Source: an uncultured Lachnospiraceae bacterium (GTDB taxonomy: Bacteria > Bacillota > Clostridia > Lachnospirales > Lachnospiraceae). Taken from it: a stretch of 64,000 bases of DNA. Location of the stretch: positions 20,340-84,339 of the forward strand of contig CANSPM010000013.1 of assembly GCA_947648875.1 (NCBI GenBank), in the 5' to 3' direction. Below, one piece after another: positions 17,187 to 26,445 of the stretch; positions within the stretch are counted from its first letter, which is position 1; every line of letters starts with the position of its first letter. The position numbers and the translations under genes were made by a program. Under the pieces are notes generated by a model. It was not told where the DNA came from, made no database searches, and saw only the letters and a list, made by a program, of their open reading frames with translations.

Positions 17187-18606
17187 GTATGCGGGCTGGA
17201 AGGAAGTATTTCTCTTCTCCCTCAGACAGGAGACCAAGCAAAAGTCCTTTATAGGTTTTCTGATTCTGATGTGTGTGATCATCGTGGCCATAATGCCGGT
17301 GAGCACATGGCTGCATCAGAGGGACGGAGAGCAGACAAGCGCTACGGAGGTAAGCAGTCTTACCATATATGATGAGACTGGGCTGGGTATTGACTACGGC
17401 CAGGCGTTGGATGGCGGGCGTTACGACAGTTTGCAGGTGTCGGAGGCTTTGGGGGACGGCTTTGCGTCCCATGTGCAGGCTCTGGAGGAAAGTCAGGACA
17501 GCACAGAGATGATCGTACATGTGACCTATGAGGAGGCGGGATACTTTAATCTCACCTTTGTGAAGGCGGCTACGGCGGATTTGAAGGATAAGGACTGTGA
17601 GCAGCTGTCGCAGGATTTCGAGAGCTTTTTCCTGGACGCCCGCATGCGGGTGGTGGATGTGGAACAGGAACAGCTGGATTTTATCAACCAGCCGGTGGAG
17701 AGCCGGGTGGAACATACCACTGAGGAGGGGGAGATAACCCTCGCGGAAGAAGGAGAGGGCATCTCCATGACCGAGTACTATGTGCTGCTGGCAGGAATCG
17801 TCATTGTCGTGATGATTGTCAACTTGAGCGGCGGGCAGATTGCCATGTCCATTGTTACGGAGAAGAGCACTAAGGTGGTGGAATACCTGATGATCAATGT
17901 GCGCCCCATGGCGTTGATCGTGGGCAAGATCTTGTCGGCGCTGACCACGGTGGTAATTCAGTTTGCCGCCTTCGGCATCAGCTATCTTCTCTCCGGCGCA
18001 ATCAACAGGCTTATCTTTGGAAATGTCTCAGGCAATACGGAGGGAGGAGTGCAGCCCGGAATCCTGGAGCTGTTTACTCATGTAAACGGAGGCACATTGC
18101 TGCTGGCGTTTTTCATGGTCCTTGTGGGGGTGCTGTTTTTCTGCATTGTAGCGGGACTGGCCGGAGCTTCCGTGAGCAGGATGGAGGAGATGGCGGAGGG
18201 ATTGAAGGTCTACCAGCTGCTGCTGGTAGTGGGCTCCTATGTGGGCATTTTTCTTTGTATCATGCAGATGATGGGCAATGTCAGTGACGCAGTGGTCAAT
18301 ATCTGCTGTATCCTTCCCCTGTCGGCGCCTTTTGTCATGCCGGCGAACCTGCTGCTGGGCAAAGTGGGGGTGGTTACGGGTCTGGTGAGTCTGGCGGTGG
18401 TGATTGTCTGCACGGCGGCACTGTTTTCCTTTACGGCCAAAGTCTATGAGTCCCTGATATTTTATAACGGTAACGTACTGAAACTGAAGGATATTTTACA
18501 GATTGCGAAGAACCGCCGGGTAGCTGCGGAGGATTCGGACCCCGGAGACGGCGGTTCCGGCAGCGGGCGGATTCATAGGGGAAAGGAGGGCGGACATCAT
18601 GAATAA
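17173..18606 (+). CDS. ABC-2 type permease (NatB/YhaP-like)
   Basis: 477 residues. One helix near 28-48, a long extracytoplasmic domain of about 170 residues, then five or six helices from about 225, the ABC-2/NatB architecture. The helix after the external domain is followed by AMSIVTEKSTKVVEYLMINVRP, a coupling-region motif of YhaP-type permeases. ATG 17173 has GGAGG just upstream and overlaps the ATPase gene, so translation is coupled. It overlaps the second permease gene by 8 bases. Confidence 0.9.
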   Translation: MKRNEYAGWKEVFLFSLRQETKQKSFIGFLILMCVIIVAIMPVSTWLHQRDGEQTSATEVSSLTIYDETGLGIDYGQALDGGRYDSLQVSEALGDGFASHVQALEESQDSTEMIVHVTYEEAGYFNLTFVKAATADLKDKDCEQLSQDFESFFLDARMRVVDVEQEQLDFINQPVESRVEHTTEEGEITLAEEGEGISMTEYYVLLAGIVIVVMIVNLSGGQIAMSIVTEKSTKVVEYLMINVRPMALIVGKILSALTTVVIQFAAFGISYLLSGAINRLIFGNVSGNTEGGVQPGILELFTHVNGGTLLLAFFMVLVGVLFFCIVAGLAGASVSRMEEMAEGLKVYQLLLVVGSYVGIFLCIMQMMGNVSDAVVNICCILPLSAPFVMPANLLLGKVGVVTGLVSLAVVIVCTAALFSFTAKVYESLIFYNGNVLKLKDILQIAKNRRVAAEDSDPGDGGSGSGRIHRGKEGGHHE

Positions 18607-19930
18607 GGGAATGTTCAGCGGCTGGCGGGATGTGTTCTCGTTTACCCTCAGGCAGGCCACCGGAAAGAAATTCCGCAGTGTTACAATAGGGCTGTCACTG
18701 GTGATGTTGGTGGCAGGGCTGGCCGTCAGCACGATCATGGCCTTTTCGCAGAAAAAGGAGGATGGTAAGCGCTCTCCCATAGAGCGGGTTTATGTGGCGG
18801 ACAACAGTGGGCTGGAGGTATTGTACCTGGAGGGCTTTGCGGAGAGATATGGAGAGACTTTCCCGGCGGTATCCTTTTTGGAGGCAGCGCAGCCCGTGGA
18901 AGAACTGGCCGTGGCATTGGGAGAGCAGGAGCCGGAGAGCGTAATTCTGGAGATCAGCCGAACCTCCGAAGGATATCTGCTGACGGCAGTGCTGCCCTAC
19001 GGCACAAAAATAGACAAGGGGGACGCGGAGGATCTATGTGAGGCCTTTACCTCCGTCATGGAGCAGAGCAAGCTGCTTTCCTCGGGCATCTCTATGGAGA
19101 AGCTGGTACTGGCCATGAGCGGCGTGCAGACAAGCCGGCTGGACGCCGGGGAAGAAGAGCGCAGTCTTGGAGAGCGCCTGGTGTCCATGGTGACCCCCAT
19201 GGCCATCATATTCTTTATGTATTTTATGACACTGATGTATGGCATGAACGTGGGCCATGCGGTCAGCGTGGAGAAGTGTTCGAAACTGATGGAAATGATG
19301 CTCACGCTGACCAGGCCTTATGGGCTGATTTTTGGCAAGGTTCTGGCAATCACTGTTACGGCTATCGGGCAGATTCTGTTGTGGATCATCGCTCTGGTGG
19401 GGGGATTTTTCCTGGGACATGGAATTGCCAAAGAGGTAATTTATCCTGACTTCCACAATATATTGCTGGAGACATTCAGCCTGTTGCGGGGACAGGTGGG
19501 AAGCACCGCTTTTACCCCCGGGGCCATGGTTTTGGCCATCTTTGCGATATGCCTGTCATTTCTGTTCTACTGTATGCTGGCGGGGCTGATCGCCTCTTTT
19601 GCCAGCAAGGCGGAAGAACTGGGCCAGGTTATGAGTTTTTATCAGTTGGCCATGGTTGCCGGTTTCTTTGGTTCCTATATGCTGCCGTTGCAGGAGAAAG
19701 ACTGGCTGAACGCGATCCTTCGGATCGTCCCGCTCACCAGCGCCTATATGTTGCCGGGGGATATTCTGGTGGGCAATGTGACGGTTTGGGAGGGGCTGTT
19801 ATATGTAGCGCTTTTGATGGCGTTTACCGCCGTGGTGGTGGTGTTTACCGGACGGATTTACCGGGATCAGCTATTCTACCGCGGCAAGAGTCTGAAAGAG
19901 CGGCTGCGCAGGAAGATGAAAGAGGCGTAA
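18599..19930 (+). CDS. Second ABC-2 type permease
   Basis: 443 residues with the same layout as its neighbour (helix near 24-42, external domain to about 195, then six helices) and the related motif AVSVEKCSKLMEMMLTLTRP. The two permeases look like paralogues that pair as a heterodimer with one ATPase. Its AAAGGAGGG site lies inside the end of the previous gene. The stop codon is in the loop of the terminator that closes the operon. Confidence 0.9.
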   Translation: MNKGMFSGWRDVFSFTLRQATGKKFRSVTIGLSLVMLVAGLAVSTIMAFSQKKEDGKRSPIERVYVADNSGLEVLYLEGFAERYGETFPAVSFLEAAQPVEELAVALGEQEPESVILEISRTSEGYLLTAVLPYGTKIDKGDAEDLCEAFTSVMEQSKLLSSGISMEKLVLAMSGVQTSRLDAGEEERSLGERLVSMVTPMAIIFFMYFMTLMYGMNVGHAVSVEKCSKLMEMMLTLTRPYGLIFGKVLAITVTAIGQILLWIIALVGGFFLGHGIAKEVIYPDFHNILLETFSLLRGQVGSTAFTPGAMVLAIFAICLSFLFYCMLAGLIASFASKAEELGQVMSFYQLAMVAGFFGSYMLPLQEKDWLNAILRIVPLTSAYMLPGDILVGNVTVWEGLLYVALLMAFTAVVVVFTGRIYRDQLFYRGKSLKERLRRKMKEA

Positions 19931-19944
19931 AACGCCTCTTTCTC
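19921..19944. terminator. Compact terminator between convergent units
   Basis: AGAGGCG (19921-19927) pairs with CGCCTCT (19933-19939); the TAA stop of the permease forms the loop, followed by TTCTCT. It separates the ABC operon from the opposing P47-like genes. Confidence 0.7.
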
Positions 19945-19948
19945 TGCG

Positions 19949-21640
19949 TTAAGATTCTTCCAGTATGAAGTCCATGAGCAGCGCGTCACTGAGTCTTGCA
20001 CCCAGCAGTGTGGTCTTTTTTATGCCGGTCCAGGCGATTTCGGAGACAAAGTTACTGGCAAAATCTTCCAGAGAGGGTACATTGTCAAACTTTTCTTTGC
20101 CGATTTCCACCGCAATCGTCTCAATCAGTGTAAAGGGAAGTCCTATGATTGCGCAGATACTGCTGGCTGTCAGAAGTTTGGAGGCGAATGTCAGGCCGCG
20201 GGAGGCGCCTGCCCCTGCGGCGATCCCCTCCACAGCTGCGGCTGTCGCGGCAGCGGCTTCTCCGGACGAAATGGCGGCGTTTGATATTGTCGCCGCCGCT
20301 GAGGTGGCAGTGGTGGTACATTTGGCCAGGAGCTTTGCGGTGCCGGCGCTGACGGCCAATACCACGGAGAGGATGTCCAGCGCCACGCCCACCCACATGA
20401 GGATCTGGGAGGTGTTGCTGGGTTCCACCACCACGTTGAGTTCACCGTTGAACTCCGGGCCTTCCCGAAGGACAAAGATGGTCTTGTCATTGACCTTCTT
20501 AGTATCAAAAGCGATTTTCTGGTGCAGCGTCAGATACGCGCTGTACAGAGTTTTGCTGTAGGACGCATTGATAATGCCCAGTTCCAGATAATCATCCACC
20601 AGACGTATGGAAAAATTGTTGGCTTTTATGGAAAGGTCTACTTTTTCTTTTTTGGAGATTTCTACATTTTTAAAGGTAATTTGCCGCTTATTATGAAGTT
20701 CCAGGCCGTTGGAGGAATAGGTAAAGTCATCCGCGCTGGTTCCGGTCATCATCTTAGTGGCCGCTGTGATCAGCAGATTTTTACAGAAATTTTGTGGACT
20801 GATACACAGGACGGCATTGGCATTCCGGGCTCTGTGTTGAAATATGCGGGGGTCTACGCTTTGTTGGAGATAGGGGGCGGCAACTCTGCCTTCTGTCATG
20901 CACAGGATGGAGAACAGACTTTCTGCTTCCGTAGGCGTATTGCCTGGTACAAACGCCGCGTAGCCTGTGTCGGAGGGTTTTAACCACGCAAAATCCCCAG
21001 TGGCCTTGTCGCTTATATTGACGGTGGAGAATACATAGCGGAATTGCTTTAAAACTTTTTCGGTGTTCAGATATCTTTTAAAGGTTCCCTCCACCAGCAG
21101 ATCCAGAATACTTTCCGGGGCCAACCCTGGAAAACAATGATCTGTTATTACTACCTGGGATTGCTCTGCGGCGGTCAGTGTCAGCAACTTTTTCGGAGGA
21201 CTTGTTTCGTCCAACTGACTCTCATACTGTAAGGAGACTTCAGCGACAATATATCCCCCGTCCAGAGACGCTTCCGTCTCATCCAGTGTGATCTTTCCGC
21301 TGGTTACCGGCAATCTCATATAGATGGAATTGCCGTTTCCCCGCAGCTCCAGCTGCCATTGCCCCCAATTTCCCGTGAGTTTTACGCTGCTGCCCTTCTG
21401 CAAAGTGGGTTTGAGCAACTGATAATAGCTTTCGGCGTTGGCGCCGCTCAGATAATCCAGCAGCGCATGCGCTTCCGTCTCATTGCTGAAAGTGGCGGGA
21501 TAAGTGGAGTTTTCCCGGATTTCCCGGTTGACGACCTCATAGGTGGTGGTAAACGAGGTGTCCCAGCCAAAAGTGTCTGCGCCCGCCAGGATATGATTTT
21601 TCCGGGTGTTCTGTTCTTCCCATGTTCTGTGTTCTTCCAT
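19949..21640 (-). CDS. Clostridial P47-like (TULIP superfamily) protein
   Basis: 563 residues without a signal peptide. Near the N-terminus DTFGWDTSFTTTYEVVN resembles the '(Y/F)GWD..(Y/F)....VN' opening of botulinum P47. Further on GQWQLELRGNGNSIYMRLPV, then SLDGGYIVAEVSLQYE, DFAWLKPSDTGYAAF and a NLLITAATKMM segment follow the P47 order as I remember it. P47 and OrfX proteins have the TULIP lipid-binding fold and accompany botulinum and related insecticidal neurotoxins. A hydrophobic, Ala/Gly-rich segment (about 435-530) replaces the usual P47 C-terminal region and may be membrane-active. ATG 21640 follows AAAGGAG. It is second in a minus-strand operon with another P47-like gene; no neurotoxin gene is in the window, so its partner or target is unknown. 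Confidence 0.78.
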   Translation of the reverse strand: MEEHRTWEEQNTRKNHILAGADTFGWDTSFTTTYEVVNREIRENSTYPATFSNETEAHALLDYLSGANAESYYQLLKPTLQKGSSVKLTGNWGQWQLELRGNGNSIYMRLPVTSGKITLDETEASLDGGYIVAEVSLQYESQLDETSPPKKLLTLTAAEQSQVVITDHCFPGLAPESILDLLVEGTFKRYLNTEKVLKQFRYVFSTVNISDKATGDFAWLKPSDTGYAAFVPGNTPTEAESLFSILCMTEGRVAAPYLQQSVDPRIFQHRARNANAVLCISPQNFCKNLLITAATKMMTGTSADDFTYSSNGLELHNKRQITFKNVEISKKEKVDLSIKANNFSIRLVDDYLELGIINASYSKTLYSAYLTLHQKIAFDTKKVNDKTIFVLREGPEFNGELNVVVEPSNTSQILMWVGVALDILSVVLAVSAGTAKLLAKCTTTATSAAATISNAAISSGEAAAATAAAVEGIAAGAGASRGLTFASKLLTASSICAIIGLPFTLIETIAVEIGKEKFDNVPSLEDFASNFVSEIAWTGIKKTTLLGARLSDALLMDFILEES

Positions 21641-21721
21641 TTGTACTCCTTTCTTTAGAGCGCGGAGGATGCTTATGTCCATATTTCGGTTTTGTCCGTG
21701 TGAAGTTCCAAACCTGTTGCG

Positions 21722-22951
21722 CTATCCCCGCATATAGATATTAGAGGCATATCCGCCGTCTGTAAATTGCAGACTCGCGTTTGCCCAGGTAAGAAAATAG
21801 CCTCCCTCCTCTCCATTGTAGTGAATGTTGTTCATCATGTTTTTCACCCGGGACTGGATCTCATCGCCTATAAGCTCTGAGATCATTGTAAACAGCCCAA
21901 AGGTAAAAATGCCTGCAGTGATCTCGATCCACAGGGGGATATGCTTGTCCGAATGAAATTCATCTTCGCTTCCGGCGATGGGAACAAAGTATACTCTGCC
22001 GCCGTTTTCCGGGGTGAAGCGCGGACTGCGGACGGAATGGAAAGTATAAGATATGTAGGAATCCGCCAATCCGGTAAAATCTACGGTCCCCTCTACCAGC
22101 AGATGCAGGTAGTCTCCCACAAACTGGAGTTTTATCAAACTTGCCTGAATCGTATAGTGTGTTGCCGCAACCTTTATTTTGGATACGAAGACGCTTCCCT
22201 CATTGACAATGGAGTTATCGTCAAGTACCTTAAATCTCCCCCCGCTTATGTTGAGGAGCTGTGGAATGCGGGGAAGAATGAATTTCTCCAGAAAAATCCT
22301 GCGGCTCATTATATAGCCAAAATCAAATCCCATCAGTAGCTGTGGGGAAAATTGACGGCTGGGCTCGTGCTCCATCTGCCGCACCGCGCACATGACCGCC
22401 ATCACAGGCATCCCGTCCAGATTCTGAAAAGCGGGCACGCTCTTGCAGACAGAGATGCCCAGAGGCTGGAAATAATCCCCGTTCAGCTTTGCCAGGACAA
22501 TGGAGATCCGGTTTTCCTGCTCGATGAGCGCCCGGGCCAGAACCGTGCCGAAACTGTCCTGTAGAATCTCCTCTTTGATCTCTCCCGTGATATCCGCGTT
22601 CTCGATCCAGACGGCGCCAAAGCGTACATCGCTGCTGCTCTCGGCAAGGGTCTTGCAGACAAAGCCAACATTCTTTTCATCTTTAAAGCAAAATTGCAGA
22701 TGCGCTCTGCTGAGAATCCGGTCGTGCTCTTCCGTTATGCCTCCCACGCTGATGCGGACATTGCGAAGCGTGAGCTCCACAGCCATGTATTGTTCATTTC
22801 CTGACCATCCGATCTGAAACTCCGGGATCTCTGCGCAGAGCATACCGTTTTTGTAGTTGAAGGCATCGAGGAAGGCTGTTTTCTGTTCTCGAATATTTCG
22901 GTTGATCCGTTCTGTCTTACATGCAAAAACGATATCCCATGTGCTTTCCAT
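21722..22951 (-). CDS. Clostridial P47-like (TULIP superfamily) protein
   Basis: 409 residues, no signal peptide. The start STWDIVFACKTERINRNI has the P47 opening (WDxVxAC...N). The central MGFDFGYIMSRRIFLEKFIL with PRIPQLL parallels the 'SRELFLKNVILPALP' region of P47 (comparison from memory), followed by an FKVLDDNSIVNEGSV strand. The last third has HIPLWIEITAGIFTFGLF, as in P47 C-termini, and ends with SLQFTDGGYASNIYMRG. ATG 22951 is preceded by GAGGAGG; the open frame upstream is leader. It lies 81 bases before the second P47-like gene and is transcribed first, from a promoter at 23119-23147. Two unequal TULIP proteins side by side recall P47 with OrfX subunits and suggest a heteromeric lipid-binding complex; this is inference. 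Confidence 0.78.
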   Translation of the reverse strand: MESTWDIVFACKTERINRNIREQKTAFLDAFNYKNGMLCAEIPEFQIGWSGNEQYMAVELTLRNVRISVGGITEEHDRILSRAHLQFCFKDEKNVGFVCKTLAESSSDVRFGAVWIENADITGEIKEEILQDSFGTVLARALIEQENRISIVLAKLNGDYFQPLGISVCKSVPAFQNLDGMPVMAVMCAVRQMEHEPSRQFSPQLLMGFDFGYIMSRRIFLEKFILPRIPQLLNISGGRFKVLDDNSIVNEGSVFVSKIKVAATHYTIQASLIKLQFVGDYLHLLVEGTVDFTGLADSYISYTFHSVRSPRFTPENGGRVYFVPIAGSEDEFHSDKHIPLWIEITAGIFTFGLFTMISELIGDEIQSRVKNMMNNIHYNGEEGGYFLTWANASLQFTDGGYASNIYMRG

Positions 22952-23118
22952 AATATCCTCCTCTGGCTTTCCCTCTATACAGCCGGTCCTATGGGGGTGA
23001 ATAATTTCAGCTGCGAGGCTACAATGGGCAGTCCCTTGTTCCGTTAGCGGGCACTGGAACATTTCGGTTTGGCCTGTCTTAATGACAGGGGTTAAAAAAT
23101 ATATAATTGTGTTTCTAT

Positions 23119-23147
23119 ATGATAACTTATTTGGTAAAAGTTGTCAA
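23119..23147 (-). promoter_or_regulatory. Promoter of the P47-like operon
   Basis: On the minus strand TTGACA (23147-23142) and TATCAT (23124-23119) are 17 bases apart. The leader to the start codon is about 160 bases and contains a CCTGTC-TTAAT-GACAGG hairpin near 23073-23089. Confidence 0.75.
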
Positions 23148-23235
23148 TATAATTTGCTGAAATGTCTGCAAAACATACACGAATGTTCCCAGTAAGAAGA
23201 AAAAATAAAAATTATAAATATCTATTAAAAAATAT

Positions 23236-23263
23236 TTGACAAATACGTGGAGTGGAGTATAAT
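23236..23263 (+). promoter_or_regulatory. Divergent promoter for the leader ORF/GNAT unit
   Basis: TTGACA (23236-23241) and TATAAT (23258-23263) are 16 bases apart. It faces away from the P47 promoter about 90 bases off; the DNA between is very AT-rich. Confidence 0.82.
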
Positions 23264-23307
23264 TGAGAGAAAACACCGCAGTGCTGGCGAGAGAAGGAGA
23301 ACAGAGC

Positions 23308-23454
23308 ATGAGACAGTTTTGGGGATATCAGAATAGCGAATTTACCACGCAGTCTTCCGGTAAGCCGTCTGTCTTTTTTGCGTATTCCTGCTTTAGGGAA
23401 ACGGTCACGCAGAGCCCTATCCCCGCCGAATTGCTGATAGCAGAATCTCCCTGA
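23308..23454 (+). CDS. Short leader ORF upstream of an intrinsic terminator
   Basis: 48 codons from ATG 23308, eight bases after AAGGAG, about 40 bases downstream of a near-consensus promoter. The peptide has no helix or known motif (it begins MRQFWGYQNSEF). It ends 34 bases before a strong terminator, and a GNAT acetyltransferase gene follows. A well-translated short ORF between promoter and terminator is the layout of ribosome-mediated attenuation. It may instead be an independent small protein or a small RNA. Confidence 0.5.
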   Translation: MRQFWGYQNSEFTTQSSGKPSVFFAYSCFRETVTQSPIPAELLIAESP

Positions 23455-23488
23455 TGAAGGGGAGTCAATTGGGGAACATATATAGCAG

Positions 23489-23522
23489 GGTATCTGTATA
23501 GACGTATACAGGTACCTTTTTT
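23489..23522 (+). terminator. Intrinsic terminator after the leader ORF
   Basis: Stem 23489-23500 pairs with 23505-23516 (11 of 12) around GACG and is followed by six T. An additional CTCCC/GGGAG stem lies upstream near 23447-23464 and could compete in an alternative fold. Confidence 0.85.
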
Positions 23523-23649
23523 GTTTATGATCCTAGAATCCCCGCTCTACAGGGATTTGAGTGTTTTCCCGGGACGTATGCGCGCGGATTGTCCCAAATA
23601 GCAAAACAGTGTCAGATAAGTCCGCCGTTGGCGGCAGAAGGAGGAAATG

Positions 23650-24177
23650 ATGAACACACCCATTCTGGAGACAGAGAGACTGATCCTACGGCCCATCACG
23701 CTGGCAGATGCCAGGGAGGCCTTTGACAACTGGACCGGCGACCCCGAGGTGGCCCGGTACATGGCCTACAGCACGCACAAAAGCATAAAGGATACGGAGG
23801 AGTGGCTTCGGGGCGTGGAGGACACGCGGGAGCTGCCCACCAGCTTTGACTGGGGATTCCAGAGAAAGAGCGACGGTCGACTCATCGGCAGCGGCGGCAT
23901 CTACTATAAAGAAGATTGCGGCATGTTTGAGTTGGGCTACAATATTATGAAGGAGTGCTGGCATCAGGGCTATACCACCGAGGCGGCCAGGGAGATGGTT
24001 CGTTTTGCCCTGGAGGAACTTGGTCAGACCAGGCTCGGATGCAATCATGTGGTGGAGAATGTAAACTCCGGCAAGGTTATGATGAAAGTGGGATTTCGGC
24101 GGGTGGGGAAGAAACCCTGGGTAAGCCTGGACGGCACAAAAAAGGGAGAGTGTTATGTGTACCTGTATGAAAAATAG
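23650..24177 (+). CDS. GNAT family N-acetyltransferase (RimJ/RimL-like)
   Basis: 175 residues with the RimJ/RimL pattern: TERLILRPITLADA at the start, the beta bulge FELGYNIMKECWHQGYTTEA with the acetyl-CoA loop, and VVENVNSGKVMMKVGFRRVG near the end. Such enzymes acetylate ribosomal proteins, small amines or antibiotics; substrate not predictable. GGAGG lies five bases before ATG 23650, which is preferred over ATG 23647. It may be under control of the promoter and terminator upstream. Confidence 0.9.
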   Translation: MNTPILETERLILRPITLADAREAFDNWTGDPEVARYMAYSTHKSIKDTEEWLRGVEDTRELPTSFDWGFQRKSDGRLIGSGGIYYKEDCGMFELGYNIMKECWHQGYTTEAAREMVRFALEELGQTRLGCNHVVENVNSGKVMMKVGFRRVGKKPWVSLDGTKKGECYVYLYEK

Positions 24178-24232
24178 TCCGAGGAGGAGAGGCGGCCTTC
24201 AAAGCGAATAGGGGAGGGCGTGCAAAAACCGC

Positions 24233-24261
24233 TTGACACAGGGGGAGTTCCATGATATGCT
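24233..24261 (+). promoter_or_regulatory. Promoter of the GT-C glycosyltransferase gene
   Basis: TTGACA (24233-24238) and TATGCT (24256-24261), spacing 17. Confidence 0.72.
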
Positions 24262-24394
24262 CCATATATGAGTTGTCTTAGGATTTCGTATTTTCAACAG
24301 TTCAGGCAGTTTCTGCCAGTGATTCTATGTTGCCATGTGGATGTGCAGGCGCCGGGAGGAGACAGCGCTGACAGAAAGCGGAAAGAGGTAGGGC

Positions 24395-26179
24395 ATGAAC
24401 GCGCTTAATACTATATGCCAGTGGATCGTTATGGGAATTATGGCGGTGGCGGCGGCGCATTGGCTGATTGGCCGGTATCCGGCCATAGGACGGAGACTTG
24501 GCAGCTGGCTGTCGTATGTCTGGCGTAAAAACCCGGCAGTAAACGTTTCGGACAAAACGGGCAGCAGGCCCGCGGCGGGAGAGCGGGCGGACCAGGGGGG
24601 AGCGGAGAGAGGATACCGTCTGGGAGTTCTACTGATTTTGTATGGGCTGATCGCCATACGCAGCATCGGATTTGGCACCATACCCGGCGGATTTAACCAG
24701 GACGGGGCCATGGGGGCGGTGGATGCGCTGGCGCTGGCCACCTATGGAACGGACCGTTTCGGCAACTGGCTTCCGGCTCACTTTCAAGCATGGGGTTATG
24801 GGCAGATGAGTGTGTTGCTGTCCTATCTGACGGTTCCCTTCATCTGGCTGTGGGGGCTGAACAGCGTCACGGCCCGGCTGCCCATGCTGCTGGCCAGCAT
24901 TGCCGGCGCCTGGGCGCTGGGCGGTCTGGTACGGGATATTTTCGGACGCCGCTGCGGATTGGTGGCGCTGCTCTGCGCCGCCATCGCCCCCTGGCATTTT
25001 ATGCAGAGCCGCTGGGCGCTGGACTGTAATATGTTTCCCCATATGTTCATACTGGGATTGTACTTTTTAAACAGGGGGCTGCAAAAAAGTCGGTATCTGT
25101 ATTTGTCCATGGTCTTTTTTGCGCTGTGCATGTATGCTTACGGCGTATCCTTTTACATGGTGCCTGTGTTTTTGCTGTTGTCCTGTGCCGTGCTGTTGCT
25201 GAGACGGCGAGTAAATTGGAAGCAGGCCGCGCTGGCGGCAACGGTCTATTTCGGACTGTCCTGGCCCATCTATGGAACCATGCTGATTAACTTTATGGGT
25301 TGGGAGACAATAACGTTGCCTTTTACCACTATGGCCTATTTCCCCGACAGTATGCGGTCCGGTGACATTATCTTTTTCTCTGAGCAGCCCTTTGCGCAGC
25401 TGCTGCATAATGCCCGGGCCCTGTGGCGGCAGGTATTTCTGCAAAAGCCGGATCTGCTCTGGAATGCCATGAATGATTTCGGAACACTGTACCTGTGTAC
25501 CATGCCGCTGGTGCTGGCGGGAGCGGGGATAACCTTTTATGGCGCCATAAGGGGGGACAAGCGCAGGAGGATATCCTGCGCGTTGCTGCTGGTATACTGG
25601 GGGACGGCTCTGATGACGGGGTTGTTCATCAATAATGTAAATATTAATCGCATTAATATTATTTTCTATTGCCATATAGTGTTTGCGGGTATTGGGGTAC
25701 ATGCCATTATCAGGGAGTGGAAGCGTCTGGCGGCGGGGTTGGCGGCTGTATACGGTCTGCTGCTGGTATTGTTTCTCAACCAGTATTTTACCGACTGGGC
25801 GGATCAGATAGAGAAAAATTTCTTTGCCGATTTCCTGGCCGCAGTGGAGTACGCGGGAGAGCTGGAGGCGGATTACTATTATATAACGCCGGATTCCCAG
25901 TCTGACGGTTCCTGGTGGGTCAGCCAGATCCTGACCATGTATGCCATGAAGATGGATGCCAAGTACTTTCAGGGCGGGACCAATGTGTTCCGGGGAGCGG
26001 AAATCCCTTACGTGGACCGCTATCATTTCAGCAATGCCAGCGGAGAACTGATTCAGGATAACGCGAATATTGTATATGTGGTCCGGGAGGACCGCATCGA
26101 AGAATATGCGCCGGAGCGCTTCGCCCGGAGGCAGTTTGGAAATTATTATGTGGTGGTTCCATGGTGGTTGGCCGGGTAG
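24395..26179 (+). CDS. GT-C (PMT/ArnT-like) membrane glycosyltransferase
   Basis: 594 residues with about 11 hydrophobic helices and a C-terminal extracytoplasmic domain of about 120 residues. The first external loop, IPGGFNQDGAMGAVDALA, carries the acidic residue expected for lipid-phosphate-sugar-dependent enzymes of the GT39/ArnT clan, followed by ...RFGNWLPAHFQ. A hydrophilic 35-residue insert lies after the first helix. The donor is probably a polyprenyl-phosphate sugar and the acceptor a wall polymer, lipid or protein. It is a single-gene unit between its own promoter and terminator. Confidence 0.78.
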   Translation: MNALNTICQWIVMGIMAVAAAHWLIGRYPAIGRRLGSWLSYVWRKNPAVNVSDKTGSRPAAGERADQGGAERGYRLGVLLILYGLIAIRSIGFGTIPGGFNQDGAMGAVDALALATYGTDRFGNWLPAHFQAWGYGQMSVLLSYLTVPFIWLWGLNSVTARLPMLLASIAGAWALGGLVRDIFGRRCGLVALLCAAIAPWHFMQSRWALDCNMFPHMFILGLYFLNRGLQKSRYLYLSMVFFALCMYAYGVSFYMVPVFLLLSCAVLLLRRRVNWKQAALAATVYFGLSWPIYGTMLINFMGWETITLPFTTMAYFPDSMRSGDIIFFSEQPFAQLLHNARALWRQVFLQKPDLLWNAMNDFGTLYLCTMPLVLAGAGITFYGAIRGDKRRRISCALLLVYWGTALMTGLFINNVNINRINIIFYCHIVFAGIGVHAIIREWKRLAAGLAAVYGLLLVLFLNQYFTDWADQIEKNFFADFLAAVEYAGELEADYYYITPDSQSDGSWWVSQILTMYAMKMDAKYFQGGTNVFRGAEIPYVDRYHFSNASGELIQDNANIVYVVREDRIEEYAPERFARRQFGNYYVVVPWWLAG

Positions 26180-26284
26180 CCAGGCAAAGAGAATTGGTCT
26201 GATTGTTTTCTGCACATGGCGTTTTTTGCCGGTATGAGCATGCTCATCTGGAGGCATCGGGGATGTAATATCGGGAATTTAGAT

Positions 26285-26325
26285 GGAGACGGCAGTTCCG
26301 CTAAGGATATGCCGTCTCCGTTTTT
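26285..26325 (+). terminator. Terminator after the glycosyltransferase
   Basis: GGAGACGGCA (26285-26294) pairs perfectly with TGCCGTCTCC (26310-26319), followed by GTTTTT. Confidence 0.92.
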
Positions 26326-26445
26326 CATGACAGTAAATTCTCATGGAGCAAGGCATCTATTATTTATGACATTGGAATCTTCGCCAAGCGCATTCGGCGG
26401 TTTTAACGCGCGCTCCGATTGTCCTGTCATGTGTTAAAATACGAA

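Noticed and set aside
19949..23062. Complete botulinum-type orfX toxin cluster
   Set aside because: Only two P47-like genes are present; no metalloprotease toxin, NTNH or regulator gene occurs in the window.
25067..26257. Long antisense open frame (396 codons)
   Set aside because: Shadow of the glycosyltransferase gene; no domain or RBS.
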